A DNA stretch of 38,435 nucleotides from Lachnospiraceae bacterium (GTDB lineage Bacteria; Bacillota; Clostridia; Lachnospirales; Lachnospiraceae). Position numbers and translations under genes: made by a program. The notes under the pieces were generated by a model. The model made no database searches. It saw only the letters and a list, made by a program, of their open reading frames with translations, and was not told the DNA's origin. Shown one piece after another: positions 35,306-38,435 of the stretch. The stretch lies in assembly GCA_017962225.1 (NCBI GenBank), contig JAGCVT010000009.1:1-38435 (forward strand). The letters run 5' to 3'. Positions within the stretch are counted from its first letter, which is position 1. Each line of letters opens with the position of its first letter.

Positions 35306-35397
35306 ACTAGTAAGGGGCAAACTTTCCGAAAGGTCAGGACGCAAAGTCGTAAGCCGTAAAAGAAAAGAATTTTTATTTCTAGGTAGTTAGACTGCAA
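35306..35397 (+). ncRNA. Cyclic-di-GMP class I (GEMM-I) riboswitch aptamer, locus 2
   Basis: Identical to the locus 1 aptamer from AGTAAGGGGCAAAC through GCCGTAAAAGAA, including the GAAA tetraloop and GGACGCAAAG, and again at TTTCTAGGTAGTTAGACT. The only change in the core is eight extra bases at the tip of the second hairpin (between AGAA and TTTCT), which lengthens the arm without touching the conserved parts. That is the pattern of a functional RNA. A terminator follows directly. Confidence 0.93.
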
Positions 35398-35441
35398 TCA
35401 GATGAGAAAAAAAGGGATTTTTCTTATTTGATTGCTTTTTT
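35394..35441 (+). terminator. Riboswitch expression platform, locus 2
   Basis: GCAATCAGATGAGAAAAA pairs with TTTTTCTTATTTGATTGC around AAGGGA, then six Ts. Compared with locus 1 the stem differs by substitutions that keep or improve pairing (for example GATTGC in place of GGTTGC). Confidence 0.9.
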
Positions 35442-35463
35442 ATTACTGTTTTAGGAGCGAATT

Positions 35464-36357
35464 ATGAAAAGAAAAATCAGAAAACCATTTGCGTATTGTT
35501 TGGTAATGGTACTCATGCTATCGATGCTCACGCTGAATGTCAGAGCAGAGAAATATGAGTACGATTCTCTCGATCGAGTTACAAAAGTAATTTATGATGA
35601 TGGAAGCAACGTAACATACAGTTACGATAACAACGGAAATATATTAAATACCACCGTTTATGATGCGTCCGGAAATGAAATCCAGGGCGGAAACAATAAT
35701 CAGGGTGGAGGCGACAACCAGGGAGGCAATAACCAAGGCGGAGGCGACAACCAGGGAGGCAATAACCAGGGCGGAAACAATCAGGGTGGCAGCGGAAACC
35801 AGGGAGATAACAACCAGGGTGGCAACAACCAGGGTGGCAGCGGAAACCAGGGAGACAACAACCAGGGCGGAAACAATCAGGGTGGCAGCGGAAACCAGGG
35901 AGATAACAACCAGGGCGGAAACAACCAGGGTGGCAGTGGAAACCAGGGTACCACGGGAGATAATTCCGGCACAAACGAAGGTGGAAATGGGAATGAAACC
36001 ACCGGCGGTGAAAACGGAAACGGAACTACCATTGATGGTACTGTAAATAACGGAGACAATTCGGGAGATAATTCAGGAAACGGTTCCGGTTCTGGTTCGG
36101 ATACAGGTAATCAGAATGATAATACCGGTTCTGAAGGTGGGAACTCGAGCGGAAATGAATCGGGAACAGAATCCGGAACAGAGTCGGGAACAGAATCCGG
36201 AACAGAAGATTCAGGTACAACTGATTCAGGCGACGATACCTCAGATGATGACAGCGGTTCGGGTGATAATTTCTTTGTAAAGATCGTAAAAACAGTTTGG
36301 GGCTTTATAAAGAATGTGTTTAAGGCAATAGGTGACTTTTTTAAGAATTTGTTTTAA
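35464..36357 (+). CDS. Small secreted protein: YD hairpin, Gly/Asn/Gln repeats, acidic stretch, amphipathic C-terminal helix (locus 2)
   Basis: A 297-residue paralogue of the protein at 18106, with the same order of parts. Signal peptide 1-28 (ends VRA); YD hairpin about 30-67 (KYEYDSLDRV, TYSYDNNGNIL), nearly identical; Gly/Asn/Gln-rich linker about 72-165, built from a different 16-residue unit; Thr/Ser/Glu/Asp-rich acidic part to about 267; cationic amphipathic helix 269-297 (VKIVKTVWGFIKNVFK). The two ends are strongly conserved between paralogues while the middle was rebuilt, so the ends probably carry the function and the middle is a flexible spacer. GGAG precedes the ATG. The second giant gene starts 12 bases downstream, exactly as in locus 1. 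Confidence 0.85.
   Translation: MKRKIRKPFAYCLVMVLMLSMLTLNVRAEKYEYDSLDRVTKVIYDDGSNVTYSYDNNGNILNTTVYDASGNEIQGGNNNQGGGDNQGGNNQGGGDNQGGNNQGGNNQGGSGNQGDNNQGGNNQGGSGNQGDNNQGGNNQGGSGNQGDNNQGGNNQGGSGNQGTTGDNSGTNEGGNGNETTGGENGNGTTIDGTVNNGDNSGDNSGNGSGSGSDTGNQNDNTGSEGGNSSGNESGTESGTESGTESGTEDSGTTDSGDDTSDDDSGSGDNFFVKIVKTVWGFIKNVFKAIGDFFKNLF
35685..35955 (+). repeat. 48-bp tandem repeat in the small secreted gene (locus 2)
   Basis: About four copies of a 48-base unit coding NNQGGNNQGGSGNQGD, preceded by shorter GGDNQGGNNQ units. It differs in unit and length from the 39-bp array of locus 1 at the same place in the gene. Confidence 0.88.
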
Positions 36358-36369
36358 GGGGAAAGATAG

Positions 36370-38435
36370 ATGAAAAGAAAATTACGTGAAGCTTTAAGAA
36401 GAATACTTTCAATCGTTTTAATGATTGTGTTACTTCCTTTGAGCAGTTTACAGCCTGCTTTTACAGCGATTGTTCATGCCGAAGGAACAGATGAATATGT
36501 TTCTGAGGTGCCTCAGTTAAATGAAAACGGAGAGGAAGAAGATGCTAGTGGTGAATTAGGGTCTCCTTCAAACCTTGTAAATGGTGGTGCCATTATCGGA
36601 GATAGTAATGACGGTATTACCAATCCGGATGATGAGAATAATGTTAATGTTGCTAATGGTCAGGGTGAGGGAAAACCTGAAGAGGAAGCAGCAGATGCAG
36701 CAGGAAACAATAATGCGGCAGAGGGCGACGAAATAAATCAGCCTCAGGTCGGAAGCGTACCCGAAGAAACGAATGAAGAAAATAATGAAAACGAAGGTCT
36801 TCGTTCAGCTCCCGCCGAAAGCGTAGAAATAGTTAATCTTAAACTCCAGGCAGTTATTAATGAATGCGGTAACGGTGTTCTTGACTGGGAGAAAATAGCG
36901 AACGAAAATATCGAATATTTTGTATACAGAAATGATGAATTGATTGATTCTTTTTCTTTAGATAATGAAGAAGGAGAGTCTGTTTCTTATGTAGATACAA
37001 AAACTGCAGGCGGAACTGAATATGTTTATAAAGTTGAAGGTAAAGTCGCAGATGTTGTTTATGGCGAATCTGATGAAGTTGAAGTAAAGACACCTGATGT
37101 GCTTGAACTTAATGAGGATACTACGTTTTATCTTTCTGAAGATACAACTGTATTTGAAGTCAAGCATCATAGAGGAGAGATAAACTTAAACGGTCATGAA
37201 CTTAAAGTTTGTAAAAATTATGTTGCTGACTATTATTCCTGCCTGAACTTAAACGGAGGTTCTTTTATATGTAATGGTGATATGTACTTAAATCACTATA
37301 ACTCATATATTAATATGACTAATGCGCAGGATTATCTGTACGTAAAAGGAGACATTAACTTCAATGGCAATAACTCTAATTATTTGTCAAATGGTGTTAT
37401 TGAAATAGCAGGAAATGTTAAGGCAAATAATTTCAGAACATCCGGCTTTAACAAAGTGATTTTCAGCGGTAGTGAACTTCAAACCATAGATATTCCGAAT
37501 GATTCTTACATTCAATATCTTATAGATAACAATGTGTCTGAGGAAGGCGTTAATTTTGTCAGACCTACACAGATTTTCAATTATGAATATGATGATGAAG
37601 CTAAAGTATTTATATGTGGTAAAGAAGTGAATAAGGGATTCACTTTACTTGAAGATACAACAATTGAGGGCGATTTTAGCATCGGATACGGAGTGTTGGA
37701 TCTTAACGGATATAAGTTAACCATTAACGGCAATTTTATTCAGATGGGCGGAGATGTTGTAATCGGAAGCGGCGAATTAACAGTTAATGGTAATTACAGT
37801 ATTGAAAACGAAATTATAAATGAAAGTGAAGAAATTCAGAAGATTGTCAGCGGCGGAAGACTGATAATGAAAAATGAGTCTGGAAAAGTTACTGTTAACG
37901 GTGATTTTACAACTCGTTCGATTGCAAATCATGATGGTTTATTAACTGCCGGATTGATGGAGTTAAAAGGAAACTTCTATCAGATATCCGGAGCCACAAC
38001 AAACTTCAGAGCAAGCGGAGATCATACGGTACTGTTCTCAGGTGATGGAAAACAGATAGTTAAGTTTGATAATGCATGGAGTGATAAATCTTTCTTTAAT
38101 AATCTTGAAATTCAAAATGAAAGCGAAGAAGGGGTGGTATTTGATACGACTTCTTCATATCCTTTGGCAAAAGGAAAAGTAAAAGATAATGACAATGAAG
38201 TAACAGGAGCATTATCTATAATCGAAACCACTTCTTTTGAAGATAATCACTATTGCTCAGATTTGGTTGTTGTAGAGAATATAACATTATCAAGAGATAA
38301 AGAGATAGAAACAGACGGTAATTTCACGGTAAACAATTATTCCCTGTATCTTTATGGAAAACTAACGGTAGGAGGAACTTTAAGCCTCCAGTCCCGCTAT
38401 ACATATTCTTATGCAAATGTAAATGTAAAAGGAAA
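36370..38435 (+). CDS. Second giant Rhs-type surface protein, N-terminal part, cut by the window end
   Basis: The frame is open from the ATG at 36370 to the last base (688 full codons). Signal peptide MKRKLREALRRILSI to VHA is almost identical to the first giant. An acidic, Asn/Glu-rich linker (about residues 40-150) is unrelated in detail to that of copy 1. A Fn3-like module (about 155-245) shares YFVYRNDELIDSFSLD exactly, and the beta-solenoid begins at about 250 with the same landmarks (GVLDLNGYKLTINGNFIQ, DNHYCSD). AAGGGGAAAG precedes the start. By homology it should continue into Rhs and a toxin tip, but nothing of that is in the window, so the tip type is unknown. Confidence 0.9.
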   Translation, partial: MKRKLREALRRILSIVLMIVLLPLSSLQPAFTAIVHAEGTDEYVSEVPQLNENGEEEDASGELGSPSNLVNGGAIIGDSNDGITNPDDENNVNVANGQGEGKPEEEAADAAGNNNAAEGDEINQPQVGSVPEETNEENNENEGLRSAPAESVEIVNLKLQAVINECGNGVLDWEKIANENIEYFVYRNDELIDSFSLDNEEGESVSYVDTKTAGGTEYVYKVEGKVADVVYGESDEVEVKTPDVLELNEDTTFYLSEDTTVFEVKHHRGEINLNGHELKVCKNYVADYYSCLNLNGGSFICNGDMYLNHYNSYINMTNAQDYLYVKGDINFNGNNSNYLSNGVIEIAGNVKANNFRTSGFNKVIFSGSELQTIDIPNDSYIQYLIDNNVSEEGVNFVRPTQIFNYEYDDEAKVFICGKEVNKGFTLLEDTTIEGDFSIGYGVLDLNGYKLTINGNFIQMGGDVVIGSGELTVNGNYSIENEIINESEEIQKIVSGGRLIMKNESGKVTVNGDFTTRSIANHDGLLTAGLMELKGNFYQISGATTNFRASGDHTVLFSGDGKQIVKFDNAWSDKSFFNNLEIQNESEEGVVFDTTSSYPLAKGKVKDNDNEVTGALSIIETTSFEDNHYCSDLVVVENITLSRDKEIETDGNFTVNNYSLYLYGKLTVGGTLSLQSRYTYSYANVNVKG

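Larger units (their letters stand above)
35274..36480 (+). repeat. Right copy of the duplicated regulatory and start region (locus 2)
   Basis: Partner of 17928-19085. Divergence is concentrated in the promoter spacer, the hairpin tip of the aptamer, the tandem-repeat linker and the acidic linker of the giant protein. Confidence 0.9.

Noticed and set aside
1-38435. Insertion sequences, prophage genes, tRNA or rRNA genes
   Set aside because: No transposase, integrase, phage structural gene, tRNA cloverleaf or rRNA segment was recognised on either strand.

Overview
The window looks like a chromosomal stretch from a low- to mid-GC Firmicute, most likely a Lachnospiraceae member (Butyrivibrio, Pseudobutyrivibrio or Roseburia type). 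This rests on the style of the housekeeping proteins (class II aldolase, MnmA, Rrf2 regulator, sugar/nucleoside-type ABC permease), purine-rich Shine-Dalgarno sites and Sec-secreted surface giants. No identification by database search was possible.

Left part (1-9.8 kb): mostly ordinary single genes. In order: the 3' part of an ABC permease; a DnaQ-type exonuclease with a topoisomerase-like zinc finger; a well-promoted but TGA-interrupted short reading frame; a metallophosphoesterase; a nicotinamidase-like hydrolase; a membrane EAL phosphodiesterase with a degenerate GGDEF domain; mnmA; an ECF sigma factor with its zinc-finger anti-sigma; and, on the minus strand, an Rrf2 regulator and fructose-bisphosphate aldolase. 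Clear intrinsic terminators and several near-consensus promoters separate these units.

Middle part (9.9-17.8 kb): one tightly packed operon with overlapping or closely spaced genes. It encodes two lipoprotein membrane-fusion proteins (the second with a tandemly doubled adaptor core), one 948-aa FtsX-like permease and two different ABC ATPases. This is a MacAB-like export or extrusion machine of unknown substrate.

Right part (17.9 kb to the end): the striking region. A strong promoter and a class I cyclic-di-GMP (GEMM-I) riboswitch with its own terminator precede a two-gene unit. The first gene makes a small secreted protein with a YD hairpin, a Gly/Asn/Gln-rich linker, an acidic Ser-rich stretch and a cationic amphipathic C-terminal helix. 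The second makes a 5296-residue secreted protein: signal peptide, Fn3-like module, about 1800 residues of beta-solenoid-like repeats, Fn3/Ig modules, PKD, a carboxypeptidase-regulatory-like domain, Rhs/YD shell, hydrophobic pre-toxin segment, Hint domain and a C-terminal AHH-type nuclease. The whole unit (promoter, riboswitch, small gene, giant gene) is repeated about 17.35 kb downstream, and the second giant gene runs off the window. No intact immunity gene is visible after the first toxin tip; only a frameshifted-looking remnant lies there.

Working model (inference): c-di-GMP levels, which the EAL enzyme could affect, gate transcription of a pair of very large Rhs surface toxins, each co-expressed with a small YD/amphipathic-helix partner. 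The riboswitch and toxin domain calls are strong. The partner's function and the immunity arrangement are unknown.
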